NCBI RefSeq assembly: GCF_003119115.1
Contig: NZ_CP022364.1
Location: 2,804,001 to 2,868,000, forward strand
Length of the DNA: 64,000 nucleotides
DNA from: Azospirillum sp. TSH58
Lineage (GTDB): Bacteria > Pseudomonadota > Alphaproteobacteria > Azospirillales > Azospirillaceae
Direction: 5' to 3'
In this document: piece after piece, positions 12,805 to 23,204 of the stretch
Layout: every line of letters starts with the position of its first letter
How positions within the stretch are numbered: the first letter of the stretch is position 1
Notes under the pieces: model-generated
What the model saw: only the letters and a program-made list of their open reading frames with translations
What the model was told of the DNA's origin: nothing
The model's database searches: none
Position numbers and translations under genes: made by a program

Positions 12805-14994
12805 ATGAGCGATCTCGACCGGCTTGCCGAACGGCTTGGCATCGAGCCCTTCTACCATGACATCTGGGGCAACCGGCGCGAGACCTCCGACGCGACGAAG
12901 CGCGCCCTCGCCGCCGCCATGGGCTATCCCGCCGGCAACGGCGACGAGTTGGCGACGAGCCTGCACGCGGTGGAGGATCGGGCGTGGCGGCGCATGCTGC
13001 CCCCCGTCCTGGTGATCGACGAGGGCGCGCCGCTCAGCCTCGCCCTGGCCGTCCCGGCCGGGCTGGAGGACGCCGAGCTGACCTGGACGCTGACCGAGGA
13101 GGGCGGGCTCGCCCACCGCGCGTCGCTGCGCGTCGGCAACCTGCCGCTGGCCGAGCAGAGGGTGCTCGACGGCGTGGCTTACGAGCGGCGGACGGTCTCC
13201 ACCCGACTGCCGCCGACCCTGCCGCTCGGCTATCACCGGTTGTCGGTGGTGATCCGGCCCCAGGGCGTGGGGGGCACGCTGGAGGGCGGTACGGTGCTGA
13301 TCGTCGCGCCGCAGCGCTGCCTGACCGTGGAGGACGTGGTTCCCGGCGGGCGGACCTGGGGCATCGGGCTGCAGCTCTACGCGCTGAAGAGCGGCGACGA
13401 CTGGGGCATCGGCGATTTCGACGACCTCGGGCGCTTCGCCGAGACGGCGGCGGGGCTCGGGGCCGGGCTGGTCGGGCTGAACCCGCTGCACGCGCTGTTC
13501 CCGGCCGACCCCAACCACATCGGCCCCTATTCGCCAAGCAGCCGGACCTTCCTCAACATCCTCTACATCGACGTGGAGCGGGTGCCGGAACTGTCGGCCA
13601 CGCCGCAGGCTCAGGCCCTCATCGCGTCGGAGGAGTTCCGGCAGCGGCTGGCCGCCGCGCGGGCGACGGAGCTGGTGGACTACCCCGCCGTCTCCGCCCT
13701 GAAGATGCCGGTTCTGGAGGCGCTGCACGCCACCTTCCGCGCGCTGGGCGAGAGCGACGCGCGGCGCGAGGCGTTCGAAACCTTCCGGCGGGAGATGGGC
13801 GAGCCGCTGCGCCGCCACGCCGTGTTCGAGGCGCTGCACGAGCATTTCTACCGCCGCGACCCGTCCCAGTGGATGTGGCGGACGTGGCCGCCGGCCTTCC
13901 AGCATCCGGACAGCCCGGAGGTCCAGGCCTTCGCCGCCGAGCAGGCCGAACGGGTGGCGTTCTTCGAGTATCTGCAATGGGAGGCCGACCGCCAGCTGGG
14001 CACGGCGGCGGAGCGCGGGCGCCGGGCCGGGCTGCCCATCGGCTTCTACCGCGACCTCGCCGTGGCGGCGCATCCCGGCGGCGCGGCGGCCTGGGGCGAG
14101 TCGGACATCCTGGTGCAGGGCGCCAACGTCGGCGCGCCGCCGGACCAGTTCAACATGAAGGGGCAGAATTGGGGCCTCGCCCCTCTGTCGCCGGTGGGCC
14201 TGCGTGAATCGGCCTATGGCAGCTTCATCGCCATGCTGCGCGCCAACATGCGCCACGCCGGGGCGCTGCGCATCGACCACGTGATGGCGCTGCAGCATCT
14301 GTTCTGGATTCCGGCGGACGGCAGCGACGGCGCCTATGTCGAATACCCGTTCGAGGATCTGCTGCGGATCATCGCTCTGGAAAGCCGGCGCAACCGCTGC
14401 ATCGTCATCGGCGAGGATCTCGGCACCGTGCCGGAGGGCTTCCGCCCGGCGCTGGAGCGGGCCGGCATCCTCAGCTACCGCGTGCTGTATTTCGAGCGCA
14501 GCGCCGACGGCGGATTCAAGGCGCCGCAGGAGTATCCCGCCGGGGCCATGGTCACGGTGACCACCCACGACCTCGCCACCTTCAAGGGCTTCTGGACCAA
14601 CCGGGACCTCGACTGGCGCGCCCGGCTGGACCTCTATCCCGACGAGGCGGCGCGGAACAAGGACGTCTGGGACCGCGGCGTGGACCGCTGGTGGATGCTG
14701 CAGGCGCTGGAGCGGGAAGGTCTGCGCCCGGCCAGCTACCCGAACAACGAGGGCTCGCAACCCTTCTCGCGCGCGCTGATGGAGGCGGTGCACCGCTACC
14801 TCGCCCGCTCGCCGGGCCGCATCGCCATGGTGCAGATCGAGGACGCGCTGGGCGAGGTGGAGCAGCCGAACCTGCCGGGCACCGTGGACCAGCACCCCAA
14901 CTGGCGCCGCCGCCTGGGCGTGCCGGTGGAGGCGATGGCCGAGGACGAGGGGCTGCGCCGGCTGGCCGAGGCGGTCCGCGGCGAGCGGCCCTGA
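12805..14994 (+). CDS. malQ: 4-alpha-glucanotransferase (amylomaltase)
   Basis: 729 residues, GH77. An N-terminal beta-rich extension of about 170 residues, as in the enterobacterial-type MalQ, precedes the barrel, which opens with GIGLQLYALKSGDDWGIGDF. Catalytic regions are LRIDHVMALQ (nucleophile Asp), VIGEDLGTVPEG (acid/base Glu) and TTHDLATFKGFW. The enzyme moves glucan segments between malto-oligosaccharides, extending short chains released by debranching. It is the last gene of the alpha-glucan cluster. Confidence 0.95.
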   Translation: MSDLDRLAERLGIEPFYHDIWGNRRETSDATKRALAAAMGYPAGNGDELATSLHAVEDRAWRRMLPPVLVIDEGAPLSLALAVPAGLEDAELTWTLTEEGGLAHRASLRVGNLPLAEQRVLDGVAYERRTVSTRLPPTLPLGYHRLSVVIRPQGVGGTLEGGTVLIVAPQRCLTVEDVVPGGRTWGIGLQLYALKSGDDWGIGDFDDLGRFAETAAGLGAGLVGLNPLHALFPADPNHIGPYSPSSRTFLNILYIDVERVPELSATPQAQALIASEEFRQRLAAARATELVDYPAVSALKMPVLEALHATFRALGESDARREAFETFRREMGEPLRRHAVFEALHEHFYRRDPSQWMWRTWPPAFQHPDSPEVQAFAAEQAERVAFFEYLQWEADRQLGTAAERGRRAGLPIGFYRDLAVAAHPGGAAAWGESDILVQGANVGAPPDQFNMKGQNWGLAPLSPVGLRESAYGSFIAMLRANMRHAGALRIDHVMALQHLFWIPADGSDGAYVEYPFEDLLRIIALESRRNRCIVIGEDLGTVPEGFRPALERAGILSYRVLYFERSADGGFKAPQEYPAGAMVTVTTHDLATFKGFWTNRDLDWRARLDLYPDEAARNKDVWDRGVDRWWMLQALEREGLRPASYPNNEGSQPFSRALMEAVHRYLARSPGRIAMVQIEDALGEVEQPNLPGTVDQHPNWRRRLGVPVEAMAEDEGLRRLAEAVRGERP

Positions 14995-15115
14995 AGCCAG
15001 CCGAACCGGAAGCCGATTGCGATCCTGCGCTATTGGCTTACACTTGGCGCCAGTCGTCGGGCAAAAGAACAGCGCGCCGCGCCATGCCGCGCGGCCAATC
15101 AAGACGGAGGGGTAG

Positions 15116-15601
15116 ATGAAAGGTGATCCGAAGGTTATCCGGCACCTCAACACGATTCTGACGAACGAGCTGACGGCCATCAACCAGTATTTCCTGCACG
15201 CCCGCATGTTGAAGAACTGGGGCCTGCACCGGCTGGCGGGCAAGGTCTACGAGGAATCCATCGGCGAGATGAAGCACGCCGACAAGCTGATCGAGCGCAT
15301 CCTGTTCCTGGAAGGTCTTCCCAACCTTCAGGACCTGCACAAGCTGAAGATCGGCGAGGACCTGCCGGAGATGTTCACCGCCGACCTGGGCATCGAGAGC
15401 CACAACCGCGGCAATCTGCTGGAGGCCATCGCCGACTGCGACGCGGTGCGTGACTATCAGAGCCGCGAAATCTTCCGGGAGATCCTGGAGGACACCGAGG
15501 AGCACATCGACTGGCTGGAGACCCAGCTCGACCTGATCCAGCGCGTGGGCCTGACCGCCTACCAGCAGGAGCAGATCTACGGCGACGATTCGTCGTCCTG
15601 A
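15116..15601 (+). CDS. bfr: Bacterioferritin
   Basis: 161 residues, the usual length. The haem ligand M52 and ferroxidase ligands E18, E51, H54, E94 and H130 are all in register with E. coli Bfr. Position 127, a bridging Glu in E. coli, is Thr here ([11 protein letters not shown]), with Glu at 128; I recall the same DTEEH form in other proteobacterial bacterioferritins, so it may be a subfamily trait rather than a loss. The 24-mer stores iron as a ferric mineral in the cytoplasm. A candidate partner ferredoxin (bfd) is encoded about 33 kb away at 48599-48880. Confidence 0.95.
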   Translation: MKGDPKVIRHLNTILTNELTAINQYFLHARMLKNWGLHRLAGKVYEESIGEMKHADKLIERILFLEGLPNLQDLHKLKIGEDLPEMFTADLGIESHNRGNLLEAIADCDAVRDYQSREIFREILEDTEEHIDWLETQLDLIQRVGLTAYQQEQIYGDDSSS

Positions 15602-15620
15602 CCGACCGTCAAAGGGCCGT

Positions 15621-16082
15621 CTAGACGGACATCCCAGCCGACGCACCGGCCGCATAGGCCGCGGCGTCGGCCTTGCGGTAGGCGTTGATGGCGGCGGACC
15701 AGGGTTCGATGTGCAGCCCGCTGCCCATCGCGTCCTGATGAATGCTCTGCGCGATGAACCCGGCGTTTGGCATCGCGCTGAGGCGCGGCGACGTCCCGGT
15801 CACCGGCCCGTCGCCGGCCTCCGCGTCGTCCAGCGCGAATTTCGAGGAACCGGCGCGGCCGGCGCGGTTGCCTTCCGCTCCGCCCAGTTCCGCCCGCTGA
15901 CCGCTTTTCAGCGCGTCGTCGGTGGCCGAGATATCATCGGACCGCCGGCGTTCCTGTTCCCCCGGCACGTGCCGGATCGGCTGCACCGCGATGGCTTCGC
16001 TGGCCAGCATCTGCCGGATGCGGTTCATCCCCGACAGGGACGGCGCGCCGGATGGCGATGGAAGGGACGGGATGCTGGACAC
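15621..16082 (-). CDS. Hypothetical protein
   Basis: 153 residues, no recognised domain. The N-terminal third is Ser/Pro-rich (SSIPSLPSPSGAPSLSG), the middle charged and probably disordered, and the C-terminus compact (FIAQSIHQ, then AAINAYRKADAAAYAAG), which resembles the conserved tail of small alphaproteobacterial hypotheticals. Codon use fits the genome. It is convergent with bfr, only 19 bp apart, with no obvious terminator between them. Confidence 0.6.
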   Translation of the reverse strand: MSSIPSLPSPSGAPSLSGMNRIRQMLASEAIAVQPIRHVPGEQERRRSDDISATDDALKSGQRAELGGAEGNRAGRAGSSKFALDDAEAGDGPVTGTSPRLSAMPNAGFIAQSIHQDAMGSGLHIEPWSAAINAYRKADAAAYAAGASAGMSV

Positions 16083-16223
16083 GGGGACGCGACGGGTTGT
16101 GGAAGGTCCTGGTCCCGCATGGTATCAGCGCAAACCTTCCCGATGCCTTAAAAAAGTGGGGCAGGGGAGCGGCGCCGTGGTGGTTGCCCGTCCGACGGCG
16201 CCGAGGGTTGCGGTTCGAAGGGC

Positions 16224-16670
16224 TTAAGCCCCCTTGCGGCCACGGACGTTGCGGCGGACGACCGATTGCGCCTCCACGACCAGATCGCTGCCGCCCAGCA
16301 CGCGGGTGAACAGCGCCTTCACCGTCGCCTGTCCATGCACCGTCAGCACGCCGCTGCGCGTGTCGTCCTCGATCTTCAGCACCGCGGCGTGGGCGCCCAG
16401 GAAGCTCTTGGTGAAGGCGTTGTCGAAGAAGCTGCGGATGTGGCCGTCCCGCTGGTCGTCGAACATCACCCGTCCGCCGGCCAGCGCCGCCGCGTCCACC
16501 GCCTGCGCCAGTCGGGCCTGCACCGCGTAGCCGCGCACCGTCTCCAGCGTGTAGCCGGCGCCCACCGCCAGGGGCAGGCCGAGCGCGATGATCAGGGCCA
16601 GCGCGAGCCTGCGCCCGGACCGCCGTTCCTGCCGATGCTGGAGCGCGTAAGGGTGGTAGACCATCACCAT
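16224..16670 (-). CDS. TadE/TadG-like single-pass membrane protein
   Basis: About 148 residues. An N-terminal basic stretch (RQERRSGRRLA) and a transmembrane segment (LALALIIALGLPLAVGAGY) are followed by ARLAQAVDAAALAGGR, the typical start of the TadE/TadG pilin-like region in which a processed helix packs into Flp-pilus machinery. The rest is a short periplasmic part. An in-frame TTG at 16718 would add 16 residues; the ATG at 16670 is used. No other tad/flp gene is in the window, so it is an orphan. Function is inferred only from the N-terminal pattern. Confidence 0.55.
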   Translation of the reverse strand: MVMVYHPYALQHRQERRSGRRLALALIIALGLPLAVGAGYTLETVRGYAVQARLAQAVDAAALAGGRVMFDDQRDGHIRSFFDNAFTKSFLGAHAAVLKIEDDTRSGVLTVHGQATVKALFTRVLGGSDLVVEAQSVVRRNVRGRKGA

Positions 16671-17084
16671 CGCCGGACCCAAAAAATGTGAAGGAGAACG
16701 CAAGACCAAATCTGCCAAAACGGCCTTAATGAGCGATTAACAGCATCCAAATAAGTCTTTGAATCTTTAAAAACGAGATAACGGGGGCGTGTGTTTGTTC
16801 GCGTTCATTCTCATAATTATTTTGAGTTGCACGAAGCTTTCGAGTGATATGAGGGAAAAATGGTTCGAAATTCGTATTAAAAAATTTTGATTTGGGGATT
16901 TTTGATCGGGCCTGCGGGGCGAGGCCGCCAGGGAAGATAAGGATTTCGCGCCGCATCGGAAGGGGAAAAAAGAAGGATCGGCCATGCGGCTGGGGGATGA
17001 TCCGAAGGGACGTGGGAATAAAGCCGTCCACACCAGCGTCCAGGAAGCACCATCGTCCGAAAAACAAGTCAGGGGAGGGCATCC
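16671..17084. other. AT-rich intergenic region
   Basis: No convincing gene. About 16719-16900 is strikingly AT-rich for this genome (for example TTAAAAACGAGATAA and ATTAAAAAATTTTGA), then composition returns to normal before 17085. It probably carries divergent promoters for the TadE-like gene and the lectin-like secreted protein. The composition may mark past insertion or an H-NS-type silenced segment. Confidence 0.5.
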
Positions 17085-17768
17085 ATGGACCGCGACATCT
17101 TTGGGGCTTGCGTCGGCGCTGCAATTTCCGCGGTCGTGCTGCTGTCGGCAGCCCCGGCACCGGCGCAGACATCCGCAGGTTCCGCGGGCATGAGCTTTTT
17201 CATCACCAGCGTCGGGCCTGGGAAAGGCGCCGATCTCGGTGGCCTGGAGGGAGCGGACCGCCATTGCCGGCAACTGGCCCAGGCCGTCGGTGCGGGAAAC
17301 CGCGACTGGAAGGCCTATCTGTCCACCCAGGCGGCGGATGGCCGGCCCGCGGTGAACGCCCGCGACCGCATCGGCGCCGGTCCCTGGCAGAACGCGAAAG
17401 GGCAGGTGATCGCCCGCAGCGTGGAGGACCTGCACGCCACCAACGGCCTGACCAAGCAGACCGGGCTGACCGAAACCGGCGAGACGGTCAAAGGCCGCGG
17501 CGACACCCCCAACACCCACGACATCCTGACCGGCAGCCAGCCGGACGGCACGGCCTTCGCCGGGGCGGAGGACCGCACCTGCGGCAACTGGACCCGCAGC
17601 GGGACGGAGGGCGCCGCCATGGTCGGCCATCACGACCGCATCGGGCTGAGCGACGACCCGCCGGCCAAATCCTGGAACAGCTCGCACCTGACGCGGGGCG
17701 GCTGCAGCCAGGACGCCCTGAAGGGCACGGGCGGGGCGGGGCTGCTCTACTGCTTCGCGGCGGATTAG
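17085..17768 (+). CDS. Secreted protein with lectin-like domain
   Basis: 227 residues. A Sec-type signal peptide (AAISAVVLLSAAPAPAQ) is followed by a single globular domain starting FFITSVGPGKGADLGGLEGA, with four cysteines spaced for two disulfides (HCRQL, TCGNW, GGCSQ, LYCFA). The pattern GADLGGLEGADRHC with a later DWKAYLST is typical of secreted C-type-lectin-like/endostatin-like domains found in bacterial surface proteins; this is pattern recognition, and no ligand can be named. AGGGGAGGG precedes the ATG. It stands alone after an AT-rich region. Confidence 0.6.
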   Translation: MDRDIFGACVGAAISAVVLLSAAPAPAQTSAGSAGMSFFITSVGPGKGADLGGLEGADRHCRQLAQAVGAGNRDWKAYLSTQAADGRPAVNARDRIGAGPWQNAKGQVIARSVEDLHATNGLTKQTGLTETGETVKGRGDTPNTHDILTGSQPDGTAFAGAEDRTCGNWTRSGTEGAAMVGHHDRIGLSDDPPAKSWNSSHLTRGGCSQDALKGTGGAGLLYCFAAD

Positions 17769-17866
17769 CGGGGCAGGAGCGGGAGGGCTGACCCGCCCGC
17801 TCCCTTTCCGCTTGCCTCCGGGGGCGCTACAGTCCCGACTTCCTGACGGTGTGTGGAGGCGGCCCG

Positions 17867-19192
17867 ATGCGGGGCGGGGCGTGGCGTTCGGCGGTGCTGG
17901 GCTTTGCGGTGGCGGGCATGGCGCTCGCCTTCCTGGGGGTGGAGATCGGGCGGCTGGCCGTCGCCGATCCCGAGCGTTCCCTGCTGGACATGGGGGCCGT
18001 CGGGCTCGGCGTGCTGGCGCTGTGGATGGCCTTCGCCCGGCTCAACCGCCATTTTCGCGATCTGGGACGGCTGCGCGAGACCCTGTCGGGGTGGCGCGGG
18101 CGCAGCGCCGCCTCCCTCGCCGCCGACGCGAAGGAGGATGAGGCCGGCGACCTCGCGCGGGCGGCGGCGGAGGCGCTGCGCCATGGCCGCCACGGCGAGA
18201 GCCGCCCGGGCGAGCGTCTGGCGGGCGTGATCGCCGCGCTGGAGGAGCCGGTGGTGGTGCTGGACGATTTCGGGCGGATCGACACGCTCAACCCAGCGGC
18301 CTCCGCCCATCTCGGGCTGGCGGCGGGGGCCGACATCTACGACCACCTGTCGCGCCCCGAGTTGTTCCGCGCCATCGAGCGGGCGCGCGAGGACGGCCAG
18401 ATGGTCTCCGCCCTGCTGCGCCGCGCCCAGGGGGGCGAGGTGCCGGTGCGCGTCAAGGATCTGGGGCTCCAGTCGGGGATCGCCCTGGTCTTCCCGGCGA
18501 AGGCGGGGGAGGCGCAGCCGCTGCTCTCCGGCGAGCGGCTGCTCCTGCGCCCCAACGCCCGTCCCGTCCATCTCGGCGACGAGGACCCGCTGCTGGCCCT
18601 GCCGATGGTCAGCCTGTGGGTCGCCACCGCCACCGGGCACGCGGAGGAGGGGGCCGTCGTCGCGGTGGGCACGGTGCGGATGGTCGGACCGCGCGTCTTC
18701 CGCAGCCTGTCGCTCGACCTGTTCGTCGATCCCGGCGCGCCGATCCCGGCGGAGGGCACCGCGATCCACGGCGTGACCACGGCGATGGTGGAGGGCGCCC
18801 GCCCCTTCGCCGCGGCCTGGCCGGTGATCGCCGACGCCCTGCGCGGCTGCGCGGTGGTCGGCTGGGGGGTGGACCGGGCGCTCGGCACGCTGGCCCGCGC
18901 CTGCCGCGACGCCGGCCTGCCGGAGCCGGAGACGCCGCCGACGCTCGACCTCGCCCGGCTTGCCGCGGCGCTCGACCCGGCGCTGGAGGGGGCTTCGCCG
19001 GACCGTCTGGCCGCCGCCTTCGGCGTCGCGACCGACCGCCGCACGGGCCCCTTCGCCCCCGCCCTGGTCGAGGCGGAACTGGCGGCGGCGCTGCTGACCC
19101 GGCTGGACCAGCGGGGGATCGCCACGCACGGGCAGGCGCGGGCCATCGCCGCTGGTCAGGCCGCCGGTCAGGCCGACGCGCTGCCGGAGTGA
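17867..19192 (+). CDS. Membrane-anchored PAS protein with degenerate DnaQ-like exonuclease domain
   Basis: 441 residues. Two transmembrane helices span residues about 8-50, a PAS-like segment follows at about 120-200 (VVVLDDFGRIDTLNPAASAHLG), and the C-terminal 170 residues have the fold pattern of the DNA polymerase III epsilon/RNase T exonuclease family. The catalytic DxE of motif I (normally LDVETTG) reads SLWVATATG, and the third-motif His and Asp are not recognisable, so it is probably not a nuclease. It may be a sensor or scaffold. The ATG at 17867 is used; 17849 is also possible. Confidence 0.65.
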   Translation: MRGGAWRSAVLGFAVAGMALAFLGVEIGRLAVADPERSLLDMGAVGLGVLALWMAFARLNRHFRDLGRLRETLSGWRGRSAASLAADAKEDEAGDLARAAAEALRHGRHGESRPGERLAGVIAALEEPVVVLDDFGRIDTLNPAASAHLGLAAGADIYDHLSRPELFRAIERAREDGQMVSALLRRAQGGEVPVRVKDLGLQSGIALVFPAKAGEAQPLLSGERLLLRPNARPVHLGDEDPLLALPMVSLWVATATGHAEEGAVVAVGTVRMVGPRVFRSLSLDLFVDPGAPIPAEGTAIHGVTTAMVEGARPFAAAWPVIADALRGCAVVGWGVDRALGTLARACRDAGLPEPETPPTLDLARLAAALDPALEGASPDRLAAAFGVATDRRTGPFAPALVEAELAAALLTRLDQRGIATHGQARAIAAGQAAGQADALPE

Positions 19193-19211
19193 GCCTCGCC
19201 GGACCGGCGCC

Positions 19212-19679
19212 TTACCGCCATTTCGGCCGCCGCCCGGCCTTCAGCGCCTGCACCGCCTGGTCGAGCGTCTGCAGGAACTTCGACTTGTCCTGCTGGCTCA
19301 TCGGCTTGTTGCCGCCGCTGACCACGCCCATGTCGCGCAGGTCCTGCATCAGCGCGCGGGTGGCGATGGCCGAGCCGATGCTGTCCTCGGTGAAGGGGCG
19401 GCCGGTCGGGCCGATCACCACGGCGCGCTTCTTGACGCAGCGGTCGGCCAGCTGGATGTCGGCGGTGACCACGATGTCGGCCTCGGTCGCGTGCTCGGCG
19501 ATCCAATTGTCGGCGGCGTCGAACTCCGACCCGACGACGACCAGTTCCGACAGGCATTCGCCGGGCAGGCGGAGCGGGCCGTTGCTGACGATCCAGACCT
19601 TGATCCCGTTGCGCCCGGCCACCCGGTAAATTTCGGACTTTACTGGGCAGGCGTCGGCATCCACATAAATCTCGACCAC
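19212..19679 (-). CDS. YaiI/YqxD family protein (DUF188)
   Basis: 155 residues. The signature YVDADACPVK at the N-terminus, VVVGSEFDAADNWI in the middle and DIVVTADIQLADRC are hallmarks of the DUF188 family, which has a PIN/NYN-like fold; the conserved Asp residues suggest metal binding and possible nuclease activity, which is not established. It is cytoplasmic. It is convergent with the preceding gene (19 bp apart) and divergent from ettA. Confidence 0.9.
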   Translation of the reverse strand: MVEIYVDADACPVKSEIYRVAGRNGIKVWIVSNGPLRLPGECLSELVVVGSEFDAADNWIAEHATEADIVVTADIQLADRCVKKRAVVIGPTGRPFTEDSIGSAIATRALMQDLRDMGVVSGGNKPMSQQDKSKFLQTLDQAVQALKAGRRPKWR

Positions 19680-19802
19680 CCGTCCTCCCTCCTTCGCCGT
19701 TTCATGCCGCGTCCTTATGCGCTAAAACCCTGGGCGAGCGAAGTGGCGCCGCGGGTGGCGTCCTGGATTTTTCCTTTTTGTGCAGAAGGGTCGGAGCGGC
19801 GC

Positions 19803-21479
<1,677 letters not shown>

Positions 21480-21493
21480 GCGGCTCCGGCAAC

Positions 21494-21520
21494 CTCCCTC
21501 TCCCGTCCCGGGAGGGGGAG
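21494..21520. terminator. Bidirectional hairpin after ettA
   Basis: An 11-bp stem (CTCCCTCTCCC / GGGAGGGGGAG, one mismatch) with a 5-nt loop lies between the convergent stops of ettA and the pentapeptide/PilZ gene. It has no T-run, so termination is likely but not certain. Confidence 0.5.
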
Positions 21521-21530
21521 CGTTCCCCGG

Positions 21531-23012
21531 TCATCCCTCCAGCTTCTGATGCTCCAGGAAGGCGGTCTTCAGGAGCTGCTTGAGGTCGTCGCCATACTGG
21601 TGGAAGCGCACGGACACCTGTCCCTTCCCGGCGCCCTTGTGCACCACGACCATCCGCGCGGTGGCCATGATGTCGTCCCGTCCGGTGATGGACAGGCGAC
21701 CTTCGATCGTCTCGCCCTCCTCGAACCGATCGTCCGGAGCGTAGAAACTGACGCCGCCGATCGACCAGTTGCGGGAGGAATGGGCGCCACGGTCGGTCTG
21801 AACGATCAGACAGGGCTGTGCGTAGCGCTTCTGCGCCCGCCGTTCCTCCGGCGCCGGAGGCGGCGGTGGCGCGGTGTCCTCCGACACCGTGATCCCCGTG
21901 CCGTCGAGCTTCGCCCCGCCCAGCTTGGCGGAGCGCAGCACCGCGCCTTCCATCCGGGCTTCGCGCAGGTCGGCGCCGGTCAGGTTGGCACCGTCGAAAT
22001 TGGCCGGCCAGGGGCGGTCGCCGGACAGGCGGGCGGGCCGGGCGTCGGCGCGGGCCAGAACGGCGCGCGCCAGCCCGGCGCGGCGCAGGTTGGTGCCGTT
22101 CAGGCAGGCCTCCGTCAGGTCGGCCCCGATCATCTCGGTGTAGGAGAGGTCGGCCATCTCCAGGCTGGCCTTGCGCAGCCGCACGCCCATCAGGCGGCAG
22201 CGGCGCAGCCGGGCGGCGGCGAGCACGCGCCCCGTCAGGTCGGCCCCGATCACCGACACGAGGTCGAGGTCGAGATGGCGGCCCTCCGCTCCCTGGCTGT
22301 TCACCCACCGCTCATGCTCGGCGACGGCCTCCAGGAAGGCGCCCGACGGCATGGGCTTGTAGGCCGGCTTGACGATGGCGTTCTCGGGTAGGGAGGCGGG
22401 CAGGTAGTTGCGGTCGAGCGTCGCCTCGTCGATGGTGGTGCCGTCGAAGGTCACGCCGTCCAGCGTGGCGCCCCAGAAATCGGCGCCGACCAGGACGGCC
22501 GCGGTCATGTCGGCGCCCGTCAGGTCGGCGTCGTTCAGGTCGGCGCCGCTGAGGTCGCAGCCGGTGAAGTTCGCGCCGGCCAGGATGGAGCGCTCCATCT
22601 TCGCCTCGGTCAGGCGGGTGACGCCGTCGCTGCGCGGCTTGTCGCCCGTTCCGCTCATCAGCGATCCGGCGCGGAAGTCGGCGCCGCGCAGGTTGGCGTC
22701 GGTCAGGATGGCCCGGTGCAGGTTGGCGCCGCGCAGATCCGCCCCGATCAGGGTCGAGGCGGTCAGGTTCGCCCCCTCCATGTCGGCGCCGAACAGGTCG
22801 GCCTGCGAGAGGTCGGCCCGGACGAGGCGGGCGCCGACCAGATTGGCCCCGGCCAGCTTCGCCCCGTTCAGGTTCACCCGGTCGAGGTTGAGATTCGAAA
22901 GATCGCGGAAGCTGAGGTCGGCCCGCCGCCCGCCGCGGCGCGTCAACCACGTCTGGTGGGCGAGGATGATCGCCTTGATCTCGTCGATCTCGTTCGGAGT
23001 CCGGTCGGCCAT
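21531..23012 (-). CDS. Pentapeptide-repeat protein with C-terminal PilZ domain
   Basis: 493 residues. Two modules each begin with a header (HQTWLTRRGGRRADL near residue 21 and HERWVNSQGAEG near 235) followed by runs of A(D/N)LXX pentapeptide repeats, which form a right-handed quadrilateral beta helix. Residues about 391-493 are a PilZ domain with both cyclic-di-GMP motifs: RxxxR (RAQKR) and NxSxxG (NWSIGG). This implies a c-di-GMP-responsive scaffold; the output is unknown. It has no signal peptide. The ATG at 23012 gives MADRTPNE; a GTG 27 bp upstream is possible. A paralogue without PilZ is at 54099-55601. Confidence 0.88.
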   Translation of the reverse strand: MADRTPNEIDEIKAIILAHQTWLTRRGGRRADLSFRDLSNLNLDRVNLNGAKLAGANLVGARLVRADLSQADLFGADMEGANLTASTLIGADLRGANLHRAILTDANLRGADFRAGSLMSGTGDKPRSDGVTRLTEAKMERSILAGANFTGCDLSGADLNDADLTGADMTAAVLVGADFWGATLDGVTFDGTTIDEATLDRNYLPASLPENAIVKPAYKPMPSGAFLEAVAEHERWVNSQGAEGRHLDLDLVSVIGADLTGRVLAAARLRRCRLMGVRLRKASLEMADLSYTEMIGADLTEACLNGTNLRRAGLARAVLARADARPARLSGDRPWPANFDGANLTGADLREARMEGAVLRSAKLGGAKLDGTGITVSEDTAPPPPPAPEERRAQKRYAQPCLIVQTDRGAHSSRNWSIGGVSFYAPDDRFEEGETIEGRLSITGRDDIMATARMVVVHKGAGKGQVSVRFHQYGDDLKQLLKTAFLEHQKLEG

Positions 23013-23142
23013 CGGATGGGGCGCCCGCTGCTGCAACACACAAGAGAGGCTTCGGGCGCGACCATACCTCTTCCGGCGGAGTTCGTCACGGAAACGCCGT
23101 TCGGACCTTCATGAAAAAAGAAGCCATGAAAAGGCGCACATG

Positions 23143-23169
23143 AAAAAGGGCCGCCCGAAGGCAGCCCTT
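23143..23169 (-). terminator. Rho-independent terminator of mlaC
   Basis: Read on the minus strand: a 10-bp stem with one G-T pair closes a TTCG tetraloop (UUCG in RNA) and is followed by a run of T residues. It lies 36 bp after the mlaC stop. This is the clearest canonical single-strand terminator in the window. Confidence 0.88.
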
Positions 23170-23204
23170 GAGATGGCCTGGTTCCAGGCGCGCGGAGCAG
23201 CGGA

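Noticed and set aside
16083..16223. Possible small gene between the hypothetical protein and the TadE-like gene
   Set aside because: Only short frames in a GC-rich gap without start/ribosome-binding-site support.
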